Source: Sipunculus nudus (lineage: Eukaryota > Annelida > Sipuncula > Golfingiida > Sipunculidae). From it: a stretch of DNA of 64,000 bases. Within the stretch, counting starts at the first letter, position 1. Every line of letters starts with the position of its first letter. The notes below the pieces were generated by a model, which saw nothing but the letters and a program-made list of their open reading frames with translations, was not told the DNA's origin and searched no databases. Below, in pieces: positions 25,201 through 37,009 of this stretch. Position numbers and translations under genes: made by a program. The stretch lies in NCBI GenBank assembly GCA_026874595.1, contig CM049306.1, positions 52,670,019 to 52,734,018 on the forward strand, given 5' to 3'.

Positions 25201-28200
25201 GGTAAACCTGGATTATCTTTACAAAAAAAAAGAAAAAAAAAGGAAATCTGCATTCACTTGTTCGGCCAATATTCTCATGTTCATTCATGCATATGTGACT
25301 GTGCATTTGCGAATATTCCTTATAAATGACCATCTGCCGCTTACACACCAAAATCTTATCTATTCTTCATTGGCCTGTTTGTGAAATATCCTGAAAATTT
25401 TATGTGATTCCGTTCGTAATTGTTGTGAGCATGAGTTCATGCTTTAATTTGTAAACAAACCCTAAAAACACGTACAATGTAATTATGGTTACTAATAACA
25501 TATAAATATGTAACGGATGCGTATTCGTTACTATCAAGTGATCATGGTATTTGCTGATTTAACGATGGCTTTTCATGCATATAGCTTATTAACAAATTGT
25601 CCGGTTCCTAACAGGTAGCGCTGCAATCGCCCCTAAGAAAAAACAAATGCCAAAATTCTCAGGATTTATGGGAAACGTTATGGAAATACTCCCCTTAGGA
25701 CACAATTGGAAATCGTTTCCGAAACTTCGAGACAAAAAAGGGCATATATGCGGTTTTCCCGCTAGGAGGTGTGTAACTAAAGTCGGACGGCACCACCCTC
25801 AATTATTTTTTGGAGAGAGTCGCAAAACTTTTATCATCAAAACTGGTAGATCTATATCCAGATTTCTGTATTGTTTGATATAATCATATGCTTTCAGAAA
25901 AAAAAGTTGACAGAACATGTTATTAGAATAGTGTAACGGAATTCAACTTGGTTTCAGGTTGACGGTGTTCGTAGGTCCTCCACCAACTACAGGGGTGTAC
26001 GGGGTGTTGTCGTCACTGCAGTCGGAGAGGGCTTAAGACTTTCCATTGACGATGGGTTAGTACACGTGGCCTTTAATGGGCACAAGTCCGTGGTTGTGGG
26101 GGTGGAAAAATGTGTCAAAGGAGCCAACGGACTGTGTGGTCTTTGTGGGAACTACGACGGAAACAAACAAAATGACCTTTATCTGCGGAATGGAACGGCC
26201 AACAGGAACCACAATGACCTTGGCTGGAGTTATCAGGAACCAGATCAAAATGGCCGCTTGTATGTATACATTTTGATGATCTGAATATCTGTATACTAGT
26301 ATTCAAAAGAGCCCTTGAGACTGCACAGCAGTTTAACAAGGACTGGTCGAAATCAATTTATGGGACTCCTGGACAGGGGCGTCAATACAGGGGGGGATGG
26401 GGGTTTATATATCCCGCCAGTTCTTTGCAAGAAGTTATGGTTAATGTAATTACCCCCTACCTCCTTATTTGTGTGTAATATCTTATTTTATTAAACCTTA
26501 CACTTAATTGTAATATATTTATGCAATAAGTAACACAGACAATAATGAATATTTATGTGTGTGTGCATGTTTATAAAAAAGATACCCAAAATGCAATCCC
26601 CATGCTTGCGAGTCACCCCTCCCTCCCCCTCCCTCCCTCTTCTTGAAGATAAATTTACGCAAAATAAATATCTTGCCAAACATGTAAACTAGAACCGAAA
26701 TGCAGCAGGGTTACTTTTTCAAAAGGCATCTGAAGTGAACACTCCGCCGAGTTAGCTATTAGTGTGGCAACATAAATCTTCAGAATGTCAACCCATGTTT
26801 TCTTTCAGAATCCCCACAACTGCTGTTATGATCCCTCGAATTTTCATCCAAATTTGCTCAATTCATGACACAAAGAACTCTGATTTTTCAACGGAGCAGT
26901 TCGTAGACGAAACCTTTTTTAAAAAAAAAAGCTCGGAGTTCATTGTGACGACCATGACGGTGTGATGCACGTAATTTCAGCACACTTCGACCCAATGGTG
27001 TGAGCACATACGTCAACATACTGTAAGGCTGCGGCTTCATTTATACCCACGTGTTAATAGCATTAGGAGGTCCCGCTAAAATGGCCGGCATTCGTAATCC
27101 AAACAAGAACGAATTACTGATTCCACAGTGGTCTTACTGAATTCTTGCCACTGACTCATTTCCCTAAACGACTGCCTGAATGGGGAGCATTTCCATAGAC
27201 TGCCACCAGGGGAATGGTTTATATTTGCGCTGTACCAAGTATGGATGTCTGGGTGAAGTCCTGGCGATAAATAGGCTTAATGCCCTGTTGTCATTAGTCG
27301 AAACATTTTCACATGTTAAACCTTCTTGGAAAAATATAACTGTTTACGTACGTTTTTAAATAACTTCTCTACTTTTCCCTCGTTTCCTCAGCTGCCAAAA
27401 TAAGGATGTTAAACCGTGCAAAGAGACAGACTGCCGATTGGCCAGACAGTGTCACATCCTGACCGACCGAGATGTGTTTGGCAGTTGTCCTCGGTACTAC
27501 AAGGCTAGGGGCGCATGCGCGACTGACATGTGCTGCAGCTCAGAGGTGAAGAAACCGGATAAATGTAGAATGTTTAGAGATTACGTGAGGCAATGTAAAA
27601 GGATGGGTCATCCCGTGCCCGCTGGATGGGAGGAGAGAGTTGGATGTGAGTATTGTTAAAGATATGCCTTTCTGAAAGGCCCCCCCCCCCACACACACAC
27701 ATGAATAGGAACAATGACATGTTATATGCAATTTATGTTACATGTAATAATATTTCTCTTCTGAATTAGAACAAGTCTTCTGTTATGAAATATTCATTTT
27801 CTGTAACCATCAATCAAGCCAAATTTTCGGGATTCCGTGGTGACGTGCTCTACTAATTATGAGTCATACAATTGAGTGCAGATTCCCTGAATATTTAGCC
27901 TTTGGGATCTGTGCTGCATAATAAATCCCTATCATAGTATCACTACCAGTAATCATAGTTTTCTACTAGATTGCTCTGTCATAGTTTTATATATCAAAGG
28001 CTCTCAACATTATATACATCATAAGTAATAACTTAAAAGCAGAGTGTATTACAACAATATTTAGGCCTATTCAAGAATTACAGAGCTGGCAGGTTTCACT
28101 TGCTGCCATGTGCTGGCTTAAGTGACTGAAAGTCCTTGACCTTTTTTAGTTCCCGTACCGACTCGTTAGATACATACTACATCATATATGCTTAGTTGAT

Positions 28201-31200
28201 AGAAAAAAAATTGCTTTCTTCTTGATCAAATTCCAATCGTGATAAAAGTCCATATTTCTTCCCAAAAGGTAAGGATCCAGAATGTCCGGTAAATGCCACA
28301 TACGACCGTAATGCCGACCCGTGCCAAGAGACCTGCACTGGGGTGATAGATGGCTGCAAGTCCGTCCTCAGACAAGGCAGATGTGTGTGCAACCCTGGAC
28401 ATGTTTGGTTTAACAACCAGTGTATTCCTAAAGGTCACTGCGGCTGCGCAGAGAAAACAACAGGGGAAGTACATCCGGTGCGTACTTCACGGTTTCTCCC
28501 AGTCATGAATTTGGCAATATCATGTCGCTCTTATTTTTAAATTTTAGATCTAAAAATATATCCATCAAACTGCACATCCATTTTCGCAGCAACTAATAAA
28601 AGGTGATTTAAAATAGTATTAACAATTTTGAACATGTGATGTGCTCTTGTATGTTATATTTTAGTTCTTACATCCAGCCTGCTGACAACTTTCAGTTAAG
28701 CATACAAAAAGCTTTGCAAAAGATAATAGTAGAAAGAGGGTATAGGGATGCTTTATATTTAAAATGCTTTGCTTCAGTCCGGCAGTCTAATAGGGGAACC
28801 GTGCACTCCAATCCGTAAATATATGTTTGAATTTTCATGACCCATATATCATACTTATAAATCTTAGACATACTAGTTTGCTTATCTCTCCCATAAACCT
28901 TGTCTTATCTTACAGATCATGTTCACTCATGTTTTCATGGATTATACCCTCTCTAATATTTAGAAGAAGGATCCAAAGAACATGACAAAAATATACTATA
29001 AATAAAATATACTACATACAAAAATATATATGCGTACCTGAATGCCCGCTTGACTGTAAATTGAGGGTTTGGCAGACGGACTTCTTTAACTAGTTTTCTA
29101 TATTGTGAATTAGATTATTATTTAAAAATACATCATTTATTGTTGTAATTTTCTGTCCAGATCAGCTCATCTTGGCTTGACAGGTGCTGCAGGACAAGGT
29201 ACCATTGTCGTAAACCGAACAACGGCCCACCAGTCATCGAAACATTCACACACACCTGCCAGCGTGCGGCGAGATGCAGTTTGGTTAGCGGCAGGTACGC
29301 GTGCCGCTGTTCCCCTGGATTCACTGGAGACGGGCAGAGTTGCAAAGGTAAGTTCAGTCACATGACTCCGATTATGATTTTTCATAACATTGATCAAAGT
29401 TATTAGAAGGATGCAATATAAATAGGCTTAAATCTGGCATAGTTGGTGTTATACGGCATATATTCTTCAGCAACACAAAGATATACAGACACCTTTGGTC
29501 TGTTGCAATAAGGTGACTTAAGTCATGTTGATTGCTTACATAAGGGCCATCTGTGTGTCACCACGGTAACTATTCTGACATCACGATTGTAACAATGGTG
29601 GCTCAAGTCCAGTACAGAGTTAATGTAACAGGCCCTGGACAACAGGTTAGGTGGTGAATAACGTTTAGTATCGTAAAATTCTTGTGAAGTCAGTGAGAGA
29701 TTGTCATGACATCATAGGCGTAAATATTGCCATTTGATCTACTGAACGCTTTCTTATGAAGCTAAATCATCGTAAGTTATAGATATATTTTGTTTTAATA
29801 ATCATAATTTCTATATATCATATATCTATATTAAAGGAGATGACGATTTTTTTCTCGATAAACTGTTACGTGCTGGTGTTTCGCATCCCGCTGGTTAAAT
29901 AAAAGTGTTCTTGTAGTACCTTCTTGTTATAGGCTTTTGAAAACTAAAACCAGAGGAACTAAATCTACTTATATTACACCAACAGAAACTGATACTATTT
30001 ATTGTTGAAACGGAAAACCAAGCCTTCCCATGCATACACGTCATGCTTCAGTAATATTAAAAGAAAAACATTGATGTAGCCGAGTTCGCACCACTAGAGT
30101 TCAGGTCCGAGTTCTTGGAATTCGAGTCCAAATTCCCCTTCTTCGAGTCCGAGTCATTTGGAACATGAGTCCAAGTCCGAGCTTGAGTCCAATAAAATCT
30201 CCTTATTAAAAGAACTAAAAAAGGATACTTAAGATCATCATGTCTGTTTTTTATGTCAGTTCATTATAACTTTTAATTTCCCATGCAGCGCTAAAGTCCG
30301 AGTCCCTAAAATGTGGACACAAGTCCGGACTGGATTCTCACAATTTTGACCGATTGGATGCGGAGAGACATGTTACAAATACGTTTAATATATGTTTTGT
30401 TCATGTTTCAGTCTAGATTTAAAATATATATATTACTGCTGAAGTAAGTATTGATAGTGAACAATATATGTATAATTTTATGTTTTAGGTTTCAACTGCC
30501 CATCGAATGAAAGACGCCTCTACGAGGACCCTATGCACTGTAAGAGATACTATTATTGTAACGGTGGAGATTCGCAACATCATACCTGCAGTGGACCCCT
30601 TTTCTATGACGACGAAGTGCAAGGCTGTATCCTGACTGAAGACTGTCCAGGTATGTTCCTCTCAATGAATAACCACAATCCGTCCTTAGACTTGTCCTCT
30701 GAACTTGTGAGAGGTGGGGAGTAATATTACGTTACTCCCAAAATTTTGCCAATAAAAAGAATGTAGTTTTATCATAGAAATGTAATTAATGTGAGTTATT
30801 TACCAATTAATTTACAAACCTCCTAAAGTTTCAGTGAATTGCACTCTTTTAGAATGACCAAAAACCTGCACACAATGTCATTTCCTGGTGTAAAGTCTTG
30901 GGCTACCGTTTCTTAAAACTTTGACTTGTGTATATGACAGGATTATTATGACATGGTTCATCATTGCCAACCACTAAATACAGTAATTAAATCATGTAAT
31001 TTCATGCATTCACAGCAGAACTTATGCTTTATTGTCAAATAATATAGGGTTAAATATGGTATAATTTGTTGAAAAAAAAGAGTTACCGGGCAAGGAGGAA
31101 TTATTATTTTTTTCGGTAACGCAGTCATGGAGTGCAAATGATGGGGAGACACTTTTTATTTTTCATTCAATGTACTGATACTTTAAATGTAAAATATACC

Positions 31201-31750
31201 CTTCACCTTGTGTATGATATGGTTGTGTATGTTGTCATAAATTCTGGTTTCTCCACACCTTTTCTTATGGGGGAGGGCATATTTTTCAGTAAAGTTAAAA
31301 TCTTAAACGATAAATACAGAAAGATAAGTTGCAATGAGATATTGAGGCATAAAATTAATAAAAACCAAAGAAAGAAATAGCTACATTGCGAAAATAATGA
31401 AAAAAAAACTCTTATTTTTTTCTTTAATATTTCAACTCATGTGAAGACAGTGAACGTCATTATTAAAAGAAAACATACATCTTTCGGTTTCAGTTCCCGA
31501 TCGGTGTGCGGGGCCCGTCCAGAGAGTTCATAAACGCAAGATAGACACCCCCACTCTGGCAGACTGGGTCGGTGACGGCGAGTTCAACTGCCCTCGTAAA
31601 AATGGCGCGTTCCCGAACCCAGGATCCTGCACGCAGTTCTACACATGCGCAGATGGAGTTGCAGTCAAGGGAGAGTGCCAGGAAGGAATGCACTTCAGTC
31701 AACGTGAATCGAAATGTATGGAGAAGGAGAAAGCTGGCTGCCAGCAGTGA
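18804..31750 (+). CDS. Secreted mosaic protein: CTLD, TSP1, VWD, C8, TIL, EGF, two chitin-binding domains
   Basis: The span is a 12-exon gene of 2,268 coding bases (755 residues plus stop). Exons: 18804-18858, 19430-19584, 21435-21547, 22127-22257, 22787-22951, 24853-25130, 25958-26259, 27392-27645, 28269-28477, 29161-29347, 30489-30650, 31494-31750. All introns are GT-AG and all phases match. Domains: signal peptide 1-21 with an ASA cleavage-type motif; CTLD about 24-150; TSP1 155-206; VWD about 211-365; C8 about 400-485; TIL 489-541; EGF-like about 588-615; ChtBD2 620-670 and 698-755. Family knowledge: VWD-C8-TIL is the assembly unit of gel-forming mucins and related adhesive or matrix proteins, and ChtBD2 binds chitin. 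Inference: a secreted protein that links chitin to a mucus, adhesive, shell or immune matrix. No gene symbol can be assigned with confidence. Confidence 0.92.
19193..19427. repeat. TTA/ATT-rich microsatellite and degenerate tail
   Basis: About 55 bp of pure TTA triplet repeat is followed by 180 bp of degenerate TTAT-type sequence that leads directly into the acceptor of exon 2. Confidence 0.9.
19430..19584 (+). CDS. Exon 2: first part of the C-type lectin domain
   Basis: The peptide contains CPHGWYRYGLKCYGFYD and 'TWRRSHDKCERHG', the usual CTLD N-terminal pattern with a first disulphide hairpin and the WxxAxxxC-like position. The acceptor follows a long TTA-rich stretch (19193-19427). The donor is AAAG/gtaggc, phase 0. 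Confidence 0.9.
20145..20413 (-). mobile_element. tRNA-derived SINE (family 5), copy 2, intronic
   Basis: On the minus strand: 'tgtggctcaggggtagagca' (A-box-like), then GAGTTCGAATC (B box), then a body with 'gctcaatggggagac' and 'gtgcgcctttcggggttcc'. This is the best-preserved family 5 copy. It lies in intron 2 of gene 1, antisense to it. Confidence 0.75.
21435..21547 (+). CDS. Exon 3: middle of the C-type lectin domain
   Basis: The peptide contains DYWIGLRKVNGTWVWPDNQP, with the hallmark WIGL motif of the CTLD core. NGT is a possible N-glycosylation site. The donor is GATAG/gtcagt, phase 2. Confidence 0.92.
21855..22050. mobile_element. Dispersed 'ggtggtcg' repeat (family 8), intronic
   Basis: Starts 'acagtaaaacctcgaaatta' and holds several copies of 'gtggtcg', as in 'gaggtggtcgctaaacag'. 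This conserved type of sequence is frequent in marine invertebrate genomes. Related pieces are at 2366-2450, 10320-10375 and 46875-47025. It lies in intron 3 of gene 1. Confidence 0.55.
22127..22257 (+). CDS. Exon 4: end of the C-type lectin domain
   Basis: The peptide contains WVTGSPIED, VCAHASACTGGRWKEAPC and the final LC of the CTLD. The Ca2+/sugar positions are not canonical: SPI stands where EPN or QPD is usual, and WKE where WND is usual. Classical mannose- or galactose-type binding is therefore doubtful. Four cysteines in this exon, two of them flanking the WKE segment, can form the terminal disulphides. The donor is phase 1. Confidence 0.9.
22787..22951 (+). CDS. Exon 5: thrombospondin type-1 repeat
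   Basis: The whole exon is one TSP1 module. It reads RWGDWTAWSRCSKTCGTG then RQSRNRKC, ending in RPCNTQHCP. It has the layered tryptophans (WxxWxxW), the SxTCGxG motif and six cysteines. Flanking introns are both phase 1, so the exon can be gained or lost without a frame change. Three other frames are open here but show no domain. Confidence 0.95.
22952..23996. other. Intron 5 of gene 1, upstream part
   Basis: No exon-like segment with a domain was found. The region carries variants of 'tacgaagt' and 'tacgat' words around 23330-23770 but no clear unit. Confidence 0.5.
23997..24228. mobile_element. MITE family 2, copy 4, intronic
   Basis: Starts CAAGAAACGGACCCAGGG and ends ATCCTGGATCCACACCTG, with C runs and 'ttggttgaatccc' inside. 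A TCTC tetranucleotide flanks both ends (23993-23996 and 24229-24232), a possible short target duplication. Confidence 0.65.
24853..25130 (+). CDS. Exon 6: first half of the VWD domain
   Basis: It contains CNVGGDPHYNTFDRQSFDFQ, the VWD signature with the GDPH motif and TFDxxxxxFxF. In some mucins GDPH is an autocatalytic cleavage site (known for the family); whether that holds here is unknown. The donor is TCTAT/gtatgt, phase 0. Confidence 0.95.
25250..25460. mobile_element. Family 3 repeat fragment, intronic
   Basis: The words 'ttcggccaatattctcatgt', 'gtgactgtgcatttg' and 'atatcctgaaaattttatg' parallel the copies at 41100-41400 and 57740-58010. It lies in intron 6 of gene 1. Confidence 0.5.
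25958..26259 (+). CDS. Exon 7: second half of the VWD domain
   Basis: The end of the VWD fold is clear: GANGLCGLCGNYDGNKQNDL, including the CGLCG motif that in von Willebrand factor and mucins takes part in disulphide assembly. The exon starts VDGVRRSSTNYRGV and ends in phase 2 (CGCTT/gtatgt). Confidence 0.95.
26379..26660. mobile_element. Microsatellite-carrying element (family 4), copy 3, intronic
   Basis: Starts GCGTCAATACAGGGGG and ends 'cttcttgaagataaatttac' plus GC; the ends are imperfect inverted repeats. In this copy the internal microsatellite is reduced to 'tgtgtgtg'. It lies in intron 7 of gene 1. Confidence 0.6.
27392..27645 (+). CDS. Exon 8: C8 domain
   Basis: A cysteine-rich exon that follows VWD, as expected. 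It contains CKETDCRLARQC, FGSCPRYY, CATDMCCSS, CRMFRDYVRQC and GWEERVGC across the next junction. Spacing fits a divergent C8 domain. The donor is GGAT/gtgagt, phase 1. Confidence 0.88.
28269..28477 (+). CDS. Exon 9: TIL domain
   Basis: Starts KDPECPVNATYDRNADPCQE, then 'CKSVLRQGRCVCNPGHVW' and 'CIPKGHCGC', a typical trypsin-inhibitor-like module with at least nine cysteines. The acceptor is 'cccaaaag'; the following GTAAGG belongs to the exon and could be mistaken for a donor. It ends CCG/gtgcgt, phase 0. NAT is a possible glycosylation site. Confidence 0.9.
29161..29347 (+). CDS. Exon 10: EGF-like domain
   Basis: The C-terminal half reads CQRAARCSLVSGRYACRC then SPGFTGDGQSCK, the usual EGF end with GFTGDG. 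The first part (RCCRTRYHC) is a linker or a divergent start of the module. The acceptor is 'ttctgtccag', the donor AAAG/gtaagt, phase 1. Confidence 0.9.
29497..29640. mobile_element. MITE family 9, diverged copy, intronic
   Basis: The words 'ggtctgttgcaata', 'gtgacttaagtcatgttg', 'gggccatctgtgtgtcac' and 'gtaacaatg' match the element at 39681-39841 in the same order. It lies in intron 10 of gene 1. Confidence 0.65.
30080..30345. repeat. Degenerate GAGTCC repeat
   Basis: About 20 loosely spaced copies of GAGTCC or AAGTCCGAG words occur, interrupted by unrelated sequence, in intron 10 of gene 1. The structure resembles a terminal segment of a transposon more than a simple satellite; the origin is not clear. 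Confidence 0.5.
30489..30650 (+). CDS. Exon 11: chitin-binding type-2 (peritrophin-A) domain 1
   Basis: Six cysteines are spaced C-x13-C-x5-C-x9-C-x12-C-x5-C, which fits the peritrophin-A pattern. Aromatic residues CKRYYYCNGG and GPLFYDDEVQGC are present. Flanking introns are both phase 1, so this exon is one symmetrical module. Confidence 0.94.
31494..31750 (+). CDS. Exon 12: chitin-binding domain 2 and stop
   Basis: After a short basic linker (VHKRKID) the peptide continues EFNCPRKNGAFPNPGSC and TQFYTCADG, then EGMHFSQRESKC, with spacing C-x12-C-x5-C-x9-C-x12-C-x7-C. It ends GCQQ and TGA at 31748-31750. The first five spacings nearly match domain 1, suggesting internal duplication. Confidence 0.93.
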
Positions 31751-31871
31751 TGACCTCCACTCGATGACAAGAAAACAGTGTTGGACTTTAATCTATCATG
31801 ATCACTTTAATTCATTAACAAATGACTGAAGTTGTCTTGATTGTTTTAACGTCAGGATCTTGACACAAGTG

Positions 31872-31877
31872 AATAAA
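31872..31877 (+). terminator. Poly(A) signal of gene 1
   Basis: AATAAA lies 122 bp after the stop codon of gene 1, a normal distance for the end of the transcript. Confidence 0.7.
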
Positions 31878-31950
31878 ATGACCTCATCAGGAATTTCTGG
31901 TGCCCACCCCCAAACTTCTCTCTGGCTTTCTATCAGTCGTAGCTTTGTCA

Positions 31951-31962
31951 TCCTCCCTCTCC

Positions 31963-31996
<34 letters not shown>
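31951..31996. repeat. (CT)n microsatellite
   Basis: About 46 bp of CT-rich sequence, mostly CT dinucleotide. Confidence 0.9.
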
Positions 31997-32000
<4 letters not shown>

Positions 32001-32211
32001 CTTTCTCTTCCCGATAGTGCTATATGAGCTGGAAGCTGAGAGCTGATATATGATGAGTAATAACAAAAATGGTTCGTTACACATTAACACGTTTTTATGC
32101 CAGTGCATGACAAAATTAGGCACATGCATATCCAGATACATTGACACTTGACTGCCACAACGGCATGAAACATAAGGTAAACATATCTGATGATTGCACT
32201 GGTATAAAAAG

Positions 32212-32212
<1 letters not shown>

Positions 32213-32300
<88 letters not shown>
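32213..32300. repeat. (AT)n microsatellite
   Basis: About 88 bp of uninterrupted TA dinucleotide. A second tract is at 32393-32452. The long reading frames on both strands here are artefacts. Confidence 0.97.
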
Positions 32301-32305
<5 letters not shown>

Positions 32306-32392
32306 CACCATCTACACCATCGGTGTGAAACTCGGAGTATTGAAAACAAGAGTAAGCTGTATCTACATCACATAGACTAACTAAAATACTGG

Positions 32393-32393
32393 G

Positions 32394-32452
<59 letters not shown>
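32393..32452. repeat. (AT)n microsatellite
   Basis: A 60-bp tract of mostly TA dinucleotide with two G interruptions. Confidence 0.95.
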
Positions 32453-34277
<1,825 letters not shown>

Positions 34278-34489
34278 GATAGACAATGATACTGATACTT
34301 ATATTTATAATACTGACCATATGATATTCTAGCAGATTGTCTATCTTATGGCTGTCTCTCTTGTAAGAGTCCTCGCTCCTTTTTTTCCGGATTCATATAT
34401 TACCATGGAGATAAAATAAGATGTTTCTCCATGGTATTACATAGGAACTGATGGCCGGTGCCTAGATCAGATGTGATAATGTTAGAGTA

Positions 34490-34715
34490 TGAATTAGGTT
34501 AGAGTTAAGTGAGGGTTAGGTCAGGGTTAACTTAAGGGTTAGATCACGGTTATGTTAAGGTTAGGTCAGGGTTAAGTCTGGGTTAGGTAAGGACTATGTT
34601 AGGGTTAGGACAGGGTTAAGTTAGGGTTAGGTCAGGTTTATGTAAGGTTAGCTCAGGGCTATGTAAGGGTTAGGTCAGGGTTAAGTTAGGGTTAGGTCAG
34701 AGTTGGGTCCGAATA
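34490..34715 (+). repeat. Degenerate GGGTTAGGTCAGGGTTA array, part 1
   Basis: About ten copies of a unit near 22 bp, such as 'ttagggttaggtcagggt' with AAGTTA or TATGTAA linkers. It contains TTAGGG by chance of composition but is not a perfect TTAGGG tandem, so it is not a canonical telomeric tract. Confidence 0.85.
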
Positions 34716-34845
34716 CTTTAAAAGTACTATAGTACAAGTATGAGTATTTTTGCACTTTTTCAAAAGTATTCGAATACGAGTACTGATTGCTCAACATGTA
34801 CTCATGAGTACTTTAATGAGTACTTTTTGTAACCAAACTTGTTTA
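34716..34845. repeat. Degenerate AGTACT/GAGTATT palindromic repeat
   Basis: Several imperfect copies of AGTACT, 'gtattcgaatac' and 'gagtactt' occur, each nearly self-complementary. Confidence 0.55.
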
Positions 34846-35267
34846 ATTATGTAATTAAGTTGATATAGACTCACAAAGTTACATTTTTTCAATAAAAATC
34901 TAGGACAAAATATAAAATATAAAATGTTGTGTTATGCTTTATCAAAATACTGAAGTGAAATGCAAGCTCTAGGGCCTATAAAGAGGCCATATACACAATA
35001 TATCAAAGCATTAACTTATTATAGTAGACGGTTGCATTGAAAAAACATGTGGTCTCGTGGATTCTAAAAATGTATTTCTTATCCAGGACAAGATATCCAA
35101 TTTACTTAATGGTGTATTATGCAAATTCAAAATACTGTTGGAAATATTCAGAAACTAAAACATTAAAAGTTATATAAAGTTAATATAAAATTGTTATATT
35201 GTTAAAGGAAATCTCACCGATATTGTATAAAGCATATAACCATATGTTAACCATATGTTATCATATA
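34846..35267. other. Spacer between two GGTTAGG arrays
   Basis: AT-rich with no coding sequence. It begins and ends in an array of the same type, so it may be an insertion into one original array. Confidence 0.5.
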
Positions 35268-35470
35268 ATAATAGTTAGGTAAGGGTTATGTTAGGGTTAG
35301 GCCAGGGTTAATTTAAGGGTAGGTCAGGGTTATGTTAGGGTTAGGTCAGGGTTAAGTTAGGGTTAGGTCAGGGTTATGTAAGGTTTAGGGCCGGGGATAA
35401 CTCAAGGGTATGTCAGGGTTATGTTAGGGTTAAGTTAGGGTTAGGTCAGGGTAATGTAAGGTTTAAGTCT
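35268..35470 (+). repeat. Degenerate GGGTTAGGTCAGGGTTA array, part 2
   Basis: The same unit type and orientation as 34490-34715, about nine copies, separated from it by about 550 bp. Confidence 0.85.
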
Positions 35471-36411
35471 TTAAATGTATATGTATTTTATATCAGTTAT
35501 AATGTCCCCTTATAATAGTTGTGGCCGTACGTCACATATTGTATGTTTCTCATGGCAGCTGTAAATTTGACAATTTTACGATTTATAAAATGCGTCTCGC
35601 ACTGTAACCAAATCTAAGAGACCTCATTTTTGCACATGCAAAGACGTCTATACAATTAAGTCCAAAAGAACAAAAATTAACTCTTTGCAAACAAGTACAT
35701 GCACAATTTAATGATCATTCGAAATATAAAAATAGACATAGGTAAAAAGATGAAATGTGAAGGACTTTACAATGTGTTTGAGAGTTATATATCACAAAGC
35801 TACAATGACAATGAAGTATGACGAAAAATAAGTATAACTGCGGCGACAAAGTATTTAAGTCATTCATTGAGCATTGACATCATTTCTTTCAACCTATATC
35901 CACTGCAGCATTATACCACCAAACATTGTTTTCACACAAGGCACATGTATTTCAGCTTAAATAATCGTTACAAGAGATTTGTTATTTTGTCGTATACTGT
36001 TCATTGTCACAAGTGACCCATCAATTGAGTATATTGGATAAATGCATGAGTCAGACCTGTAATGACCTTTACAATTATTCTTGAATGCCTTTAATATTAT
36101 TATTATTATTATTATTATTATTACATCAGTACTTATCCGTGATTAGCTGCAATAAGAAGCATAAACAAAAGAAAGCGAATAATCAATAACAGAGAAGGTT
36201 CTACTGCAATTTCATGCCGGTACATATTATTTTGTGAACACTAATCATCACAAACATACGCAACCTTGAAAGGCTTATGTGATTGCCGTACTTAACTTTA
36301 GCGACCAGCTTCAAACTATCTCACTTTTACTTAAGCTAATTGTTATTGTGTGCCAATGAATAAACAAAGCTAACATCTCATGAATGGAATGGATCGTACA
36401 CCCTATTGGCC

Positions 36412-36468
<57 letters not shown>

Positions 36469-36551
36469 GGTGTTCCGATTAATCAATTAAATCTATGATT
36501 GGTCGTTTTCTTTCAAAATCTATTAAATTTGGCTCCATTTATCAGTTTACT
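35471..36551. other. No recognisable gene
   Basis: Intergenic. It contains an ATT microsatellite (36091-36122) and an AT tract (36414-36464). No exon is supported. Confidence 0.5.
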
Positions 36552-36700
36552 ATGAAATATTATATCTAAACCCGGTTTAGAATTAACTTAAGCTGGAAAC
36601 ATAATACATTATTTTTCTAAAACCTTATAGTTAATTCTAATATATATTTGAAATCTGATTTAGTATATATATTTGAAATGTGTCATACAGACTATACATT

Positions 36701-36750
<50 letters not shown>

Positions 36751-36874
36751 TGTGTGTGTGAGGGTGTGTGTGTGTGTGTTTGTGTGATATGGTGTATGTG
36801 TGATGGTGTGTGTGAGAGGGTGCGTGCGGGTGTGTGTGTGTGAGCCATCCCCCACCCTGGAAGATAAATTGACG
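36552..36874. mobile_element. Microsatellite-carrying element (family 4), copy 4
   Basis: The start ('tatatctaaa' then 'tttagaattaa') and end ('aagataaattgacgc') match 60360-60536. AT (36700-36747) and TG/GA-rich (36747-36840) microsatellites replace the middle. The left terminus is missing. Confidence 0.6.
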
Positions 36875-37009
36875 CCACTGGAGTAAATCCTACCGACTGG
36901 CTATCTGTAATCAGTGATTGGCTCAAATAAGACCCTCCGCTGAGTAAGGCTGCTCGGAAATCCTTTTTTTAAATTAGGTAAGGTATACTTAATAACACGC
37001 GGATTTTAT

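Noticed and set aside
24837-25253. A 138-codon minus-strand frame
   Set aside because: It is antisense to the VWD exon of gene 1, which has an unmistakable domain signature.
34400-34440. An 11-bp-arm hairpin around TACCATGGAGA
   Set aside because: Short arms and a 14-base spacer. Such structures are expected by chance in 64 kb of AT-rich DNA.
34490-35470. An interstitial telomere tract
   Set aside because: TTAGGG occurs, but always within a longer interrupted unit of about 22 bp. A true telomeric tract would show perfect tandem hexamers.
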